Numbered from the stretch's first letter, positions 21,996 to 35,352 are shown. The stretch: 64,000 nt of DNA from Panicum virgatum (GCF_016808335.1 NC_053138.1:15059900-15123899), one strand, 5' to 3'. The notes: generated from the sequence alone by a model not told the origin. Translations and numbers: made by a program.

Positions 21996-22183
21996 TGCAC
22001 CACGTCCGGGTCTTGCTCTGCTTCAACAGGATCTACAAGAAAAAGTTGTGAGGAGAGGAGAGCAGAAACCCTAGCACGGGCAGGGAGATGCGTGGTGAGG
22101 GGAGGGGAGTGGAGGGGAGGGGGAACCACCTGATGCGAACAAGGCGGTCGCTGTAGAGACGCCGGCGGAGGTGACACTGCCAT
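21996..22183 (-). CDS. Possible first two exons of an unidentified minus-strand gene
   Basis: A start codon at 22183 opens MAVSPPPASLQRPPCSHQ, ending at a donor CAG|GTGGTT (exon 22183-22130). A following exon 22032-21996 has a good acceptor (TTGTAG) and donor (GTAAGC), and reads ILLKQSKTRTWC in the same frame. I do not recognise the protein and could not find later exons. The clean splice sites are the only support; this could also be a transcribed leader. Confidence 0.22.
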
Positions 22184-24452
22184 GGCGAGGTCGTCGGAGG
22201 AGATCAGGCGGCGGCGGCGGCGCTCCTCCGCTCGACCTCGCGGAGTCGAGCGCGAGTCGAGAGAAGCGACTCCGCGGGACGGGGACTTCTCCCCGGAGTG
22301 TGCAGGCCGGGCGCGATTCCGCGGGGATACTGGGCTCACTCGGGCCGCAAACTCCCGTGCAGCGGGTTTCCAAATATGCATGCTGGACTCCGCGCGGAAA
22401 ATTTCCGGGTGGGCTGCCGGCCCAGGGAAACGACGGGGATCCCTGCCGGGAAGTGGGCTTCCAAACTAGCCCTTGGTATGCCAAGGATCCTACTTGTATT
22501 AGTCTAAAACAAGTTTTAATGAATAGTAGGTGGGGATCTTCCCCATACCGTTCAAAAAAAATCAGGGGGGCCGGCGCCGCCCGCTCGTGGCCTCACGATT
22601 TGTTTGTCCTTATGGACGGGAGCCGGACCGAGATCGCGCGGCGGGGAATTGTTTAGAGGCCCCGGGTGGTGGCGGGCAGCGCCCCACGTCGCGGCCGGGC
22701 GCGCGGCGCCCGCGACACGGCGCGGAGCCAGCCAAGCGCAGCGGGAGCGGCCCGGCGGCACGCCGCGCGCAGCGTCGCTCTTCATCCATCCGTCCATCAT
22801 CCAAGGGCTAGCTGGGCTAAAATTATCCGTCACCGGACGCGCTGCGTCTGGATTGATGGATGGAAGCATTTGAAGCACGCGATGTCCTTGCTGCCGTTGG
22901 AAAAAAAACGTGCTAGGAAAAGAGGGGGGGAAATAAGCTTGGCCGTGAACTTCTCCTTTTCTCCACGAAAATCTCCTCGAGTTCTGAAGAGAACGATTGG
23001 AAGTTCGATACGGGCTGCTCTTCCTTGGCATCATCACCGCATACGAACCTTCTGCCGTTGTCACTCGTACTGTCGTACAGTCATCGTTGCCGCTTGCACA
23101 GTCACTGGCAAAGCCATGCCATTTTCGGGTGTTGCAGCAGCCGTGCAGTACAGGGGAGGAGCTGGTTCTGGTTGGTAGGTGTACTGAAACTAGAAACCCA
23201 CCTTCAATTTTGTATCTCCTCGCCTCAAAATCTCCTCTTTATTTGTTGCCCATTGGCGGATTAGAAAACCATATTTGCATGGCTGGGAGGACTCGTGCTC
23301 ATCAACTCTGACGTACTCAAAGGCTTGACAACCGCAGCCTGCAAGGGGCTTGGCCAAGTTGGCCGAGCCTACGCAGAGCCGAGTCCCAATAACACATGTT
23401 CAATCCTGGGTCCATTTTGGAAACACTAATTCGCCACGTTTTTGAAGCGGGCCAGCGCTGGCTGTTGGGGCCAAAATAATCCAACTGGCGAAATTCAACT
23501 GAGAGTTGGATATTTCCAATCCAGTGTAGAATGTTTTGGATATCAAAAGCATAAAGCAGAGAGGTTCGTTGGTTCGATGTTACTGGGTGCAGTCTAGTAA
23601 AAGTTGCCACTAGAGGCCACAGGGCGCCACAGAACCAGCACCGAACAAAACAAGAGGCCAGGGTTGACAAGAAGCTGCGCGCGCGGGCCGCGAGCGCGAG
23701 CCCCCCCACCCATCCGGCGGGTGAACCGAACGGAACCGGCAAAGAGGCAGGCCAGCAGGCAAGCAGCCTCCCCAAAAGCAGAGCTCTCTCGCCTCTCGCC
23801 GCCCTCGCCGCGTCGGAAGAAAATTCGTTTCCCCATCCGCGACGACTGGCGGCTACTAGTTTAATCCCCCCGCCCCGCCCCGCCCCGCACTTCTTCCTCC
23901 TCGTCCGGCCTTCCACCGCAGCACCGCTCCCCCTTCCACACGCGCAGGCACGCTCGCCTCCTCGCTCGCTCGAGGGGTGGAAAAAGAGCAGCGCTGACGG
24001 ACGGAGAGAGAGGGGGTTGCTCGGTGAGGAAAAAAAAGGAAACCTAGGCGGCTTTCCGTTTCGGGAAATTCTCGCGCCTCCCGTCGCCGCCCCTCCGCGC
24101 GCGGCGCCGGCGGCCGGGCTCCCAAGCCCCCCAGGGCCTCCGCGGCGCGCCAGCTCCCCCCCGGGTAACGTGTGGCCCTCTTTCGCCGCTGCGAATGTCG
24201 CTGTTCGGATCGGGCGAGTCCTTCTAACCCCGTGGTCCGAAAAAGCTGCAGCCAACCGCTCGCGGGATCGTCGCTCTTGGGAAGGTGGGAGGGCGGGCTT
24301 GTGGCCGCGGCTGAGGATGCGCGGCGCGGGCTCCCGCCTGCCGCGAGGTATGTCTCCCCGCCACTGAATCGTGCCTCCGATGGGTTCCCGCCGCGCCGCG
24401 TGACCTCATATTCCGAGGGGGGCTGCGGTTTTGGCAGGGTAGGTTTGGTGCG
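22184..24452. other. Intergenic, then SPA promoter and leader with a probable 5' UTR intron
   Basis: Long overlapping frames on both strands reflect GC content and have no family match. CCCCG units repeat at about 23868-23887. A donor GAG|GTATGT at 24348 and an acceptor TTGGCAG ending at 24437 suggest a 90-bp intron in the leader of the SPA gene, just upstream of its ATG at 24453. The intron is inferred from splice consensus only. Confidence 0.5.
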
Positions 24453-27400
24453 ATGGAAGGGACGACGGCGGCTGAGGTGGGCGGCGCCGCCGACGGCGCG
24501 GCCGGGGATGTGCAGATTAAGGGGAGCAAGGAGAATGGGCAGCCCGCGGAGCAGCAGCAGCAGCCGTCGGGCAGCGAGGCGCTGGAGATGCCTGCCACGC
24601 CGCTCCCGCGGGACATCGACTGGTCGGAGCATTTCTCCTTTTTCACCTCGTTGGGCGGGTTTGGAGGCAGCTCGGACGGCGCGAGGGGCCTGACCAGCGT
24701 TGGCCTCTCCAATTCCGAGTCGAGGCCAGACAGCGTGACACAGCGTGGTTTGGACCATGACGCGGAGAGGGTGGAGGAGCTCACATTGGAGAATTGCATC
24801 AACATCGATGTTCAACCCGAGATTTCAGCTGGTGGAAGCTCAAGCAGTGGGGATAGGCATACTGTCATTAAGGGCCTGTGGGGTAACTTTACACGGGTGG
24901 CATGGAGAACTAGCGAGTTGGCCAGCAGGGAGAACGCAGCAGTGAGTTATGGTGACATTGCAAACCTGAGGGCTGCTGATGCTTCTAGCAGGGAAAATTT
25001 GGGGACGGACCTTGCCAACAATATGATCTCACGGAATAACGACGTCTCCGGCAGGGAGATACCCCTGAGTCGAGGTGGCAATGTGAATAATGAGTTTGTG
25101 ATGCCATTTCGCAATCAGCAGCTTTTATTATCTGCAAGGCCGAATCAGGATGAACATCGGGCTGAAAGGGACAATGTTATTAGAGTAAGCAGCTTCTCCA
25201 ATAGAATTCTCGGGCAGATGAGGAGTAAGACCTTAACACCTCCATCTGGGGTTGTAGTATCACCGCTTAATGGCAAATCAAAAGGTAAAGGGGTTGCTTA
25301 CCAAGGTGCACGAGAGGAGAAGCAAGTGCACGCTACTGCAAGACCTAGAGACCCTTTGGACAAGATTCCGACTATTCCTACCTCAATGTATGATTCTATG
25401 ACCAGAGTGGATCCGTTGCCTTTCAATACTGGTGCAAATGTTTCAAAATCTCACTGTGATGGAACTAGCCTGAGGGAACTGATTAAGCCTGGCCGGCAAA
25501 CATTGAGCAAATTTGAGAAAATGCATTTGTTTAAGCAGATCCTTGATCTTGTGGATAAGTGTCATGCACAGGGTTATACTTTGCAACATTTGCGACCATC
25601 ATATTTTACAATTCCACCTTCAAACCAAGTTAAGTATATTGGTTCTTATACTACACAAGATTTGCCAACATCAATCAGACAAGACGTCCCTAGAGAAGAT
25701 CTTGGGAATAGAAAAAGGAGTTTTGGCCATAAAATTGAGCACCAAGAGTCTGATGGACATGGAAACTCAATGCTGAAGTATCAAAAGGTTGGTGAGCAAG
25801 GCTCAGTTGCTGTCAGGCGACCAACACAGACCTTTTGGACTGACCAAAGAGTCAACAATCAAAATGAAGATGTCAATTTTAGTTGCACTGTCAGAGAACG
25901 TTCTAAGTTTGTCGAACCATATGGCAGTTATACATCTTGTGCTCAACATTTTTCTAATTCTGGCAACCAACAACCGGCATTTGAATTGAGGAATCTAGAA
26001 GAAAGCTGGTACATAAGCCCGGAAGAGCTCAGTCAATTTAAAGGCACATTCCCATCAAACATCTACAGCCTTGGGGTTCTTCTATTTGAGGTACGTCTAT
26101 ATTACTTTTGTGTCATTTCTGCTGTAGTACCCATGTTGGATTCTGTAGAAGTAAAGCGATATTGTGCTACTGCAGTTTGGTGGCTGCTGGCTGGCAATAA
26201 CTAATCATTTAAAATCGAATTCTTGTGTTTTTTCAGTTTCTTAAAATCTAGTATGAGCGGTTGACACATGTATATCAAGGTGTTTCTTTTTCACTTACCT
26301 TAAATCTAGTACGAGTGGTTGAACTTTTGACTCATGTATACCAAGGTGTTTCCTTCTAAATAAAAGAATATGATAGGCATTCTGCTTTTATTGGTGCATC
26401 TGCATTTGAATTGCTGAAAGCATCTTGCTATGCAGCATGCATGCACCTTATAATGGACCTTTTGTGGTTCGCAACTGTTATTGAGCCCCAAGATCATGAA
26501 GTTATGATACTCTATAATTTCCCTAATTACATGAGAATCAATAGTTCAATACCCTTGTTCTTTTTATATGCAATTAACTGTTATGTAGTCTATTACAGGA
26601 TATTGCAAGTGTACTCCTACAGCATGCATGCACAAATTTAATTGCTTGCTACTTGAAACCACTTGAATTGGACTTCTCCACTTTTCGTGTGATCTTGTAT
26701 TTCTGTATATTATATCTTCTTGTTTCTGACTGAAGTGTAGACCTTCAGCCTGCCAGGTTATGCATTTAATGAACTTGATATTTTTTATCTCAGCTCTTTT
26801 GCTGTTCTGAGACATGGGAGGTGCACTGTGCTGTAATGTCAAATCTCCGCCAACGCATCCTGCCTCCAAATTTTCTTTCAGAAAGTCCTAAGGAGGCTGG
26901 CTTTTGCCTTTGGTTACTGCACCCAGATCCTTGTTCGAGACCAAAAGCAAGGTGAGTTTATCCATTTCTCTCCCTCATAGCATAAACTAAGAAAATTGCT
27001 TACTGATTAGTGATTGGTTTGATATAGTTAAAGGCTAATAGCCTTCTATTTGGTGAATTTTGTAAGTTGCACTTGAGTCTAGAGCAATTATTTCTCCAAT
27101 AGAATGAAAAGAAGTGCTTTGCCTCTAGGATATTTGTTTCATAATAGGTTTTATCTTATTCTTGAGCTTTGTCCATGACCCATACCATGAATATAAATGT
27201 TTAGCTTATTATGGCTATATGCCATGAAATACACGGTTAAGTTTATGTAGAAGAGTTCAACTTAGACTCTTGTTCCCAAGCCGAGGGATTACTTCTGTCA
27301 TTCATCGCATGTGGAATTATGTTAGATCTGCTTAGTAGTATCCCTTTTGTTCCCCTTTTAGTTGGCGTTTCTTCTTGGCCGTCTGAAGACTGGAAATAAT

Positions 27401-30400
27401 TATTATATGCTTGTTTGCTCCTAATAGCCAGTTTACTGTTTTCTCAGAGATATTCTTGGATGTGACTTGATAAATGAGGGTCGGGATTTGTCCTTGTTAG
27501 ATCAGGCGCCAGTTTCCATAAGTGAAGATGACACTGAATCTAGTTTGCTACTTAATTTCCTTTCTCAATTGAAAGAAGAAAAGGAGATGCAGGCTGCTAA
27601 GTTATCAGCAGATCTTGGAAGCTTACAAACAGATATCGCAGAGGTTGAGAGAAGACACTCAGCAAGAATGGGATTTAGTTTAGAGGACACAGATGTACCG
27701 GCAACTTCTAGTGCTTTGTCAGGAGCTTCTGGGAGTGCCCCTCAAGGTGCGTTGCTGTCAGGTTTGCAACCATCATTGTGTAAGTCAAGCATATATGAGG
27801 AGAGGGTGATGAGGAATTTGGAGCAGCTTGAAAATGCATATTACTCCATGAGATCTACTGTGGACGCCTGTGAAACTAATGCAATCAAACGTCCAGATAA
27901 TGAGGCTTTGAGGGTCCGTGAAAATTTCCATCAAATTCACAGTGATTCTGATGCGACGGATGAGCAAACGGACCGCCTTGGATGCTTTTTTGATGGTTTA
28001 TGCAAATATGCTCGTCACAGTAGGTTTGAGGTACGAGGAATTTTGAAGAATGCAGATATACTTAACTCTCCGAATGTCATCTGTTCATTGAGTTTCGATA
28101 GGGATGAAGAATATTTTGCTGCTGCTGGAGTTTCAAAGAAAATAAAAATATTTGAATTCGATGCACTCCTAAATGACCATGTTGATATTCATTACCCGTT
28201 GATAGAGATGCCTAGCAAGTCCAAGCTTAGTTGTGTCTGTTGGAACAACTATATAAAGAACTACCTGGCATCAACAGACTATGATGGCACTGTTCAGGTA
28301 TGTATCTAACTGTATGTTGCTATATAACTTCCAAGATATATGTTTATCTGATCGTCCATGAACAAATTGGCATTTTTTTATTCCTGCTCGTAGTTTCCCT
28401 ATATTTATTCCGATGATGCCATTTATCTGGTTCAGATAAATTTGATCTCATAATGTGGTGATGCTGTTATTATCAAGTAATGCACCAAAATGCTGACTTT
28501 GGATTCAAGATACTGTCGATCTATTGAGATAGGTTTATATGTTGTGGGAAGTTGGGCACACATATGTTCTCCACAAGCCATGTACTATTTAAACCTCGCA
28601 TCCTCATAGTTTTAGCTTTGGTTAGGACAATATGGTGTCTTCTGTGGCATGTCAGCATGTGCCAGATTCGTCTGTTTGAGTGCCTTCTATGTTATCAGTA
28701 CTATTATGATCTGAGAGGGAGCACTCACAGATTGATTGTTAAAATAAGTGTTGTGAAGGTAATCTCGTGAGGTTTAGGCTATACTGGTCGTTGTTTGAGA
28801 AGTGCATTTTCATCTGTTGAGTTTGTTGCACCTGTTGCCCCCAAAAGCTTAAGCCTTCAGTTACACGAGGGTTGCTACTGATACTTTCAACTCTTTAGCT
28901 ACATTTGCACTGTGTGAGGATGTCTCTAAACAGAAAAGAAAAAGCTAGGGGAATTGAACTATGTACAGAGAGGACTTCTTGAATGAGTAGGTTTGCCAGA
29001 AAATATAAATATGAACGTGGACCAATAACACCATTTCATATCTATGTTTCATCTTCTAGTTGCTTCATGTGAAAAGCAGCAGTTTTGTTACTGTTCATCC
29101 TTTTAACACTCAGCACTGCTTAATTGCTACCCCAAGCATGTTCAATTTCTGGGTTGCTATCTTTTCCTCTTGTTTATGATTTTCTTATGGTTTGGATGTG
29201 TCTTTGCTGTTCCCTTGATACTTTTACAAAGAGCAAAAGCTTCTCTGCTATGAGCATCAGTCTGGAGATGGTCTTTGTGTTATTCCTGAATTTCTCTTTT
29301 TTTTTATCATTTAAGTAATTATTATTTTAAAATGCAGTTATGGGATGCCGGCTCTGGTCAAGGATTCACACAGTTTACAGAGCATCGGAAAAGAGCCTGG
29401 TCTGTGAGTTTTTCAGAAGTGGACCCTACTAAGTTGGCAAGTGGTAGTGACGATTGTTGCGTGAAAGTATGGAGTATTAACCAGGCATGTTACCTTTTTC
29501 TTATCGGGACAATTTTCTTACTTTGAGTCCTTATTTTGAACATGGGTGTTATATGTTACTCATCTTCAGTATCCTGGGTTAAAAACATACTAAATAGTTG
29601 ATACATAACTACATAAGGTGAGACAGAGTTATACAAGAGAAATATCAATCTCATCTAGTGCCATATTTTTGCTGTCACTTGGGTGATAACTCAAAGGTAT
29701 TTTAAAGGCTGCGGTGTAAATATACTCAGAAATCTGCAGTTCGTTTATGTTGGGTTGACTGTTACCCTTACTTTTATCTTCGATAACTATTTCATACTTC
29801 ATTTTTTAATATTTTTTATTTAATTTTTCTCAGAAAAATTGCATTGATACAATCAGAAATGTGGCCAATGTATGCTGTGTTCAATTCTCTCCATACTCCT
29901 CCCACATGCTAGCTTTTGGTTCAGCTGATTACAAGATATACTGTTATGATCTGAGGAACACAAGGATCCCTTGGTGTACTATTTCGGGACATGGGAAAGC
30001 TGTTAGTTATGTAAGGTTCTTGGATCCAGAAACACTTATCTCTGCATCAACGGACAACACATTGAAGATATGGGATCTTAACCGGACTAATTGCAATGGA
30101 TTGTCTACAGATTCTTGTAGCCTGACACTGAATGGTCATACCAATGAGAAGGTACGCGATAACTTGTCTTCTTAAGTTTTAGTGCCGCATGTTTGTTTTC
30201 TTAAGTTAACTTGTTTGTGTAATTAATCTGAAACCAACCTTACTAATAATTGCTTGTGCAGAATTTTGTAGGGTTATCTGTTCATGATGGATACATAACA
30301 TGTGGCTCCGAAACCAATGAAGTGAGTATTTTGTGTAGTGCATACACTTTCCTTGGCATTCTAACTTGTTTTAGTGAGAAGACACTGTTCCCTCCCCATC

Positions 30401-31207
30401 CCTCCACGAATGATTACCATGTACCAAGTCTCTCAACCTAACATGATCCTTACCTCACTAGTATGACAAATAAGTGATAGTAAGTGTTCCATTTTTCCTC
30501 TGCCCCCGTTGGAAAAAATCACCTCTACTTATGTACAGTGACAGAGCCAGGGCCCTGGCTGTCCTGGCTGCAACCTGATTCAAAGCCAAAAAGGCAATGG
30601 AAATCCTATAGAAGTTGAACAAATGTCAAAGGTTCAGATGTATCGCCACTTGATAGCCTGGGGCCTGGCACATTTCTGGTTCCAACCATGTTGCCAACTC
30701 CCTCAGCTTTATAGTGAAGAAGTGGCTATTACTGTAGATCACATAGGTGACATATTGCCAACTTGGATTGCGTAAATTGTTTGATATTTTGACTTTGCCA
30801 CTGAAAAATTGCTTGTTTGGTTTTTGTCAATCGTCCTTTGGGTGGTATTTTATTTTTAAACTATAGGTTCATTTAGTGGTAGAAACAAAAATATAGAGCC
30901 TCCTTAATGGCAAATATGAAATCCTCCCATTTATTTACCGCATGTCAATTAAGCATATCCATGAATCTATAGTGGAAGTATTGCTCTTGCTCATATGTTT
31001 TTTTGGTGCGTGCAGGTATTTTCTTACTACAAAACCTTCCCTATGCCAATAACTTCTCATAAGTTTGGTTCTATTGACCCGATAACTGGACAAGTGACAA
31101 ATGAAGACAACCAGCAATTTGTATCCAGTGTTTGCTGGAGAGGGAAGTCAAACATGGTAGTGGCTGCTAACTCTAGTGGCAGCATCAAAGTGCTTGAGCT
31201 TGTGTGA
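24453..31207 (+). CDS. SPA: SPA-family (SUPPRESSOR OF PHYA-105) light-signalling repressor, seven exons
   Basis: Coding exons are 24453-26090, 26794-26951, 27448-28297, 29338-29484, 29834-30151, 30262-30321 and 31016-31207; phases agree throughout and give 1,120 residues. A kinase-like domain spans about residues 336-590. It keeps the fold landmarks ([32 protein letters not shown]), but HLRPSYF replaces the catalytic HRDLKPEN-type loop, as in SPA proteins. A coiled coil lies at about 626-672 ([19 protein letters not shown]). WD40 repeats run from about 808 to the C-terminus, with [10 protein letters not shown] and [12 protein letters not shown] proteins join COP1 in a CUL4-DDB1 ubiquitin ligase that removes photomorphogenesis factors such as HY5 in the dark, acting in the nucleus. 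The long N-terminus favours the SPA1/SPA2 clade. Intron 4 uses a GC donor (CAG|GCATGT). No lesion is visible. Confidence 0.95.
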
Positions 31208-32786
31208 AAGATCCGATGAGACTATGAGAGTTCTACTGAAGGGAAAAAGGTTCTAGGGTTGCCATGCGGGCCCCTGATGCTGTTTCTCTGATGGCCATGC
31301 TTAATGAGTCCTCAATGCAGAACACAAAGCATCAATTACCCCTTCCAGCCTGGTCTTATTGTATTACCAGAGCAGAAAAGATGCAAGTGCACGTGCACCA
31401 TTCAAGAAACTTAACAATGCAAGGTGTTGGTTTCGGATGCTTTGCTTGAGACTTCCCAAGCAAACTGAACTAAATTTGCAAGAGTATGACGGGCCTCAAC
31501 GGAAGGCAACTGTCAGCATATGTTTTGTTGTGTTTGTATATTTGTGCGGCATTACTATTCATCATCTCGATGGCCTAAGGATCTGTACAGAATTAGGTGC
31601 CCTAGGGGCGATGAAGTATATCCGAGACAGGATGTTCTTTTGGGCTAGAGGCTGACGTGATAATACATGTACTAGATCAGTATTTCATGGTAAGTAACTC
31701 AGTTTTGATGCGCGCTGGCTGGACTATATGATGGTTAGAGCAAACAATTAGAACAAAACAGGGTTATCTTGTAGCTTGAAGAAGTTGATCGTGCAATGTG
31801 TATGTTGCAAGGAGGATGTGTCTCTGTTCATTATTGTACATATATTTAGGACTGCCTACTGAAAGGCCTTGTAACTAGATTAGAATGCTCAAAATACAGA
31901 GTCATCAGTTGAGTGTAATCAAAGTTAATGGTATTCTCAACAAGATGATGCAGATCTTTTTACCTGTATATCATTTCGTTGATGTTTTGTCTGGAACAAG
32001 TGGAGTGCTTATTTACTTGTGCAGGCGATGACTCGCTTCACCCAACCTTAATGTTTCGTCGGCTGTAACACCTTTTGTCTGTCCGTAGTTTACATTCATT
32101 TGACTGTAGCCTTATAGCGTGTATTCTGCATGTAACGAGTTAAGCTTGTACTACTGATGAGTAGCATATGCTTCTTCCTTGCTATTTGTTTTTTTTTAAT
32201 CTTGTTAGTTGTTACCAACATGAGTCATATGGCAATATTGCAGCTACCAGCTCGCACATAATGAGACCACGAACTGATCGTGAGGCTCCCAACTGGTAGC
32301 AAGAACCTCTACGATGCCGTTGTTCATTGTATGTCCACGCAACATTGAGCAAGGGAAAATTTGAAACAGCAGGCGACGATCGTAGTGCCTCGATCAGTTC
32401 AGTGTTCAGATATGACAGCCGACTTGCTGCTCTGTCTTTGAATTTCCTCACCAGCCAAACATGGCAAAAAGCAGCGCGCAGGCATACGACGAACTCCTTG
32501 AACGGCTGCCCATCTGCGAACCCCAATGATTTGCCAATTCTGGAGCGGAGCGACGCAACAGCCCACATCAAAAATAGGCAGACGTCCATGGATTCAACTC
32601 CTGAATTTCCCTCTCCCTCCTCCGCTGGCCCCTCCGTACCGTCTCTCCCTTTCCGCCATCGCAATCTTTTCTTCCGCGAGGGAAGCGAAGGGAAGGTTCC
32701 GGCCTGGGGAGGGAGGTTGGGATCAGGAAGCGCCGCGGAGCGGCAGCGGAAGGAGAGAAGCAGAGGAGAGCGGCCGGCGACCGAGC
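31208..32786. other. SPA 3' UTR, then intergenic region to the phytocyanin gene
   Basis: The first several hundred bases are AT-rich and fit a 3' UTR. From about 32600 the sequence becomes GC-rich and should be promoter and leader of the phytocyanin gene. No further gene is seen. Confidence 0.5.
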
Positions 32787-33389
32787 ATGTCGCGCCGGGG
32801 CCAGCACGCCCTGCTGCTCCTCTCCGCCGTCGTGGCGTCCCTCGTCCCCGGCTCGATGGCCGGGGTGTACCACATCGTCGGCGCCGGCAAAGGGTGGCGG
32901 ATGCCCCCCAACAAGACGTACTACGACGACTGGGCGCGCACCAGGCACATCAGCATCGGCGACAAACTGAGTAAGCGTGTGGAAATTCTTGCTTGCTCCC
33001 TCCTCCCTCCGGTTCTGAGGGTCTCTCGGCCAAACTAATCTGCTGGGTGTGGCGTGGCAGTGTTCCTATACCGGAGCGGGGTGCACAACATCGTGGAGGT
33101 GCCGACGCGGGCGCTGTTCGACGCGTGCAGCATGCGGAACATCACTAGCCGGTACCAGAACGGACCGACCATCATCGAGCTCACCCAGCCGGGGCAGCGC
33201 TTCTACTTCTGCGGCGTCGGCGAGCACTGCGAGGTCGGGCAGAAGCTCGCCATCAACGTCCTCCTCGTCGCGCCGCCGCCGCCCGACACGCCCAACTCCG
33301 CCGCGGCGGCCACCGGCCGGCTCTCCCGCTCCCGCCGCGCGGGCCTCGCCGCCGCCTGCCTGGTGGCCGCTCTGCTAATGGTGGTGTGA
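32787..33389 (+). CDS. Phytocyanin (plastocyanin-like), probable GPI anchor, two exons
   Basis: Exons 32787-32970 and 33061-33389 join at A|TG and give 170 residues. A signal peptide covers about residues 1-25 (HALLLLSAVVASLVPGSMA). The plastocyanin-like domain follows, starting GVYHIVGAGKGW. Copper ligands are H70 (SGVHNIVEV), C112, H117 and, at the axial position, Q122 (FCGVGEHCEVGQ). Glutamine rather than methionine is the stellacyanin-type axial ligand. C84 and C118 can form the usual disulfide. After a short proline-rich linker the C-terminus ends in a hydrophobic tail (GLAAACLVAALLMVV), typical of a GPI-anchor signal. It would be a cell-surface blue copper protein; the partner is unknown. 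The single intron in the domain is at the position usual for this family. Confidence 0.92.
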
Positions 33390-33759
33390 CTTACTTATGC
33401 GTACATATATATACATGTATGTAATAATAAATCAGTGTCCGTCTGAATAGGAAGGGATCTTGCGCTTCGGCTGCCCTGAAATTTTGCTCTCTCCTGTTCA
33501 TCTGCTACTATTGCCTCGTATCGTCTCGGTCTCGGATGATCTCTGAATCTCTGATGCCCGAGCCACAGTCACTCTGGGAAATGCTTCGGCAACAAAGCAG
33601 GAACAGGGAAATGGTGAATGGAGAAGTAGAGGGGAATAATGGGATGCAAAGAATTGGGGGAATAATTTGGATCAACAGTTCTGTTCCTACTTGGGCCATG
33701 TCCCCTACAGGCCGGGTGCGTTTTCTCGCCTACAGGCCAGACAACCCCGCTATAGTCTG

Positions 33760-34731
33760 GCGCTTTTTTCATTTTTATATTTTTTTAAAAAACAAAATTT
33801 CAAAAATATATGCCGAATAGGAAAATTTTCAAAAATGGGTGACTGTCGCCCCCTAATGGGCGACAGGGTGACTGTCGCCCATCCAGTTGGCGACAGGACC
33901 TAAATGTAAAAAAAATATATTTAGGTCCTGGCGCCCAAGGCGCATTAAACAGTGAACTTGTAAAATCGATATAAAATTATAGAAAAATAAAAAAATACAA
34001 ACTCAACTGTTCTGGATTCTATGAAACAAGATCTACAACTTTTGTTACATAAAGTTTTTCATTTGATCAATGTATCTTGCTCTATTTTAAATACTAGTTT
34101 AATGCACTTTTATTTAAATCTCAAGATCCATCATTTGGATGCATGTCATCTTTGGCCAGAGTGTTGCATATGGTGAGCATAGGCTTGTACAAAATTGGTA
34201 GGCCCAGAAAACATTTCTAGAATAAGTTTTTAAATTAAATCTTGTAATATGTCTAGTTTAAATGGGTTATTTATCCATGCTGCTATACTGAGTATTAGAA
34301 GCCATAACTTTTACAGTATCATTATTTTATTTTCTAAGAGCTATAAAAAAAGTTTGGTAAATTTTAGATAAGCACAACTAGACCAAATGAATTATTTCAG
34401 ATTTTTCTAGGTACAAGAACTATTTTTCTTGATTTAGATACATTGATCAAATGAAAAATTTTATGTAACAAAAGTTGTAGATATTATTTCATAGAATCCA
34501 GAATAGTTGAGTTTGTATTTTTCCGTTTTTTACGATTTTATATCAATTTTATAAGTTCACTGTTTAATGCGCTCTTGGCGTCAGGACCTAAATATAATTT
34601 TTTTACATTTAGGTCCTGTCGGCAACTGGATGGGCCCTGTCGCCGACAGATACCAATTTTTGAAAATTTCCTATTTCGATATATATTTTTAAAATTTTAT
34701 TTTTTTTTAAAATATAAAAATGAAAAAAAGG
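33760..34731. mobile_element. Foldback (MULE-like) element with long inverted arms
   Basis: The two ends are long inverted repeats of about 340 bp each around a loop of about 300 bp. Matching blocks include TTTTCATTTTTATATTTT at the tips, GGACCTAAAT, GTTCACTGTTTAAT/ATTAAACAGTGAAC, and CTACAACTTTTGTTACATAA with its inverse. A 10-bp direct repeat, CTATAGTCTG, flanks the element at 33750-33759 and 34732-34741, in the 9-11 bp range made by Mutator-like transposases. Within the left arm GGGCGACAGGGTGACTGTCG forms further small palindromes. It is non-coding, 972 bp, and lies 370 bp downstream of the phytocyanin stop. Confidence 0.85.
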
Positions 34732-34741
34732 CTATAGTCTG

Positions 34742-35352
34742 TATACGGCGGTACGAGACGAAACGTATTCCTCTTAAAATCTGAGACGTACTCACGTTTC
34801 ACGTACATCTCAAATCTCAAAAAAAAAAGAGACGAATACTCCTAGAAAAAGAAGTGGTAGTTCTACGTGTCGAACTTTTCTCTCTCTGAGACAGAGAGGT
34901 CCCTCCTCGTCCCGGCGAACCCGGCCGCCGGAGCCGGCGCCAACATTGGGCAAGAGGAGAGCCCAGGACCTGGACGGCGCCGCCTCCAGTGTTTCCCCGG
35001 CGACGCGCTTCAACCATCCGAGGGTACGCTGCGGCGATTTCACCAAGATTTATTCCCCGTCTTCCGCTTGTGCGCCGCTCCGCCGCGCGGCCCCGGCCGC
35101 CGTTTCTACCCCTGCACCTTGTCGGCGGTGTGTGTCAACCCAGATTGCTTCTTTTCCATCTCCTATTCATGTTTCGTGTTCATATCGCTTAGGATTTGCC
35201 ACAAAAGATCCACTTGGATTATTAACTGCACTTTTGATCAGTAAGATCACTAGCGATGTTTCCTTGTGTTTGCTAATTCCACCGGTGCTATGAATCGTGT
35301 GCAGTAACGTGCGCAATTCTTCAGGTAGGCGCGAATTTGATTGCTCGAGGAG
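34742..35352 (+). promoter_or_regulatory. VPS25 promoter and leader with a probable 5' UTR intron
   Basis: The sequence turns GC-rich from about 34900. A donor GAGG|GTACGC at 35024 and an acceptor TTCTTCAG ending at 35324 would remove about 300 bp from the leader, leaving a short second leader exon before the ATG at 35353. This is inferred from splice consensus. Confidence 0.5.

Noticed and set aside
23317..24815. Two long minus-strand frames (312 and 319 codons) opposite the SPA leader and first exon
   Set aside because: They are GC-driven antisense shadows with low-complexity composition; the plus-strand SPA exon is well supported.
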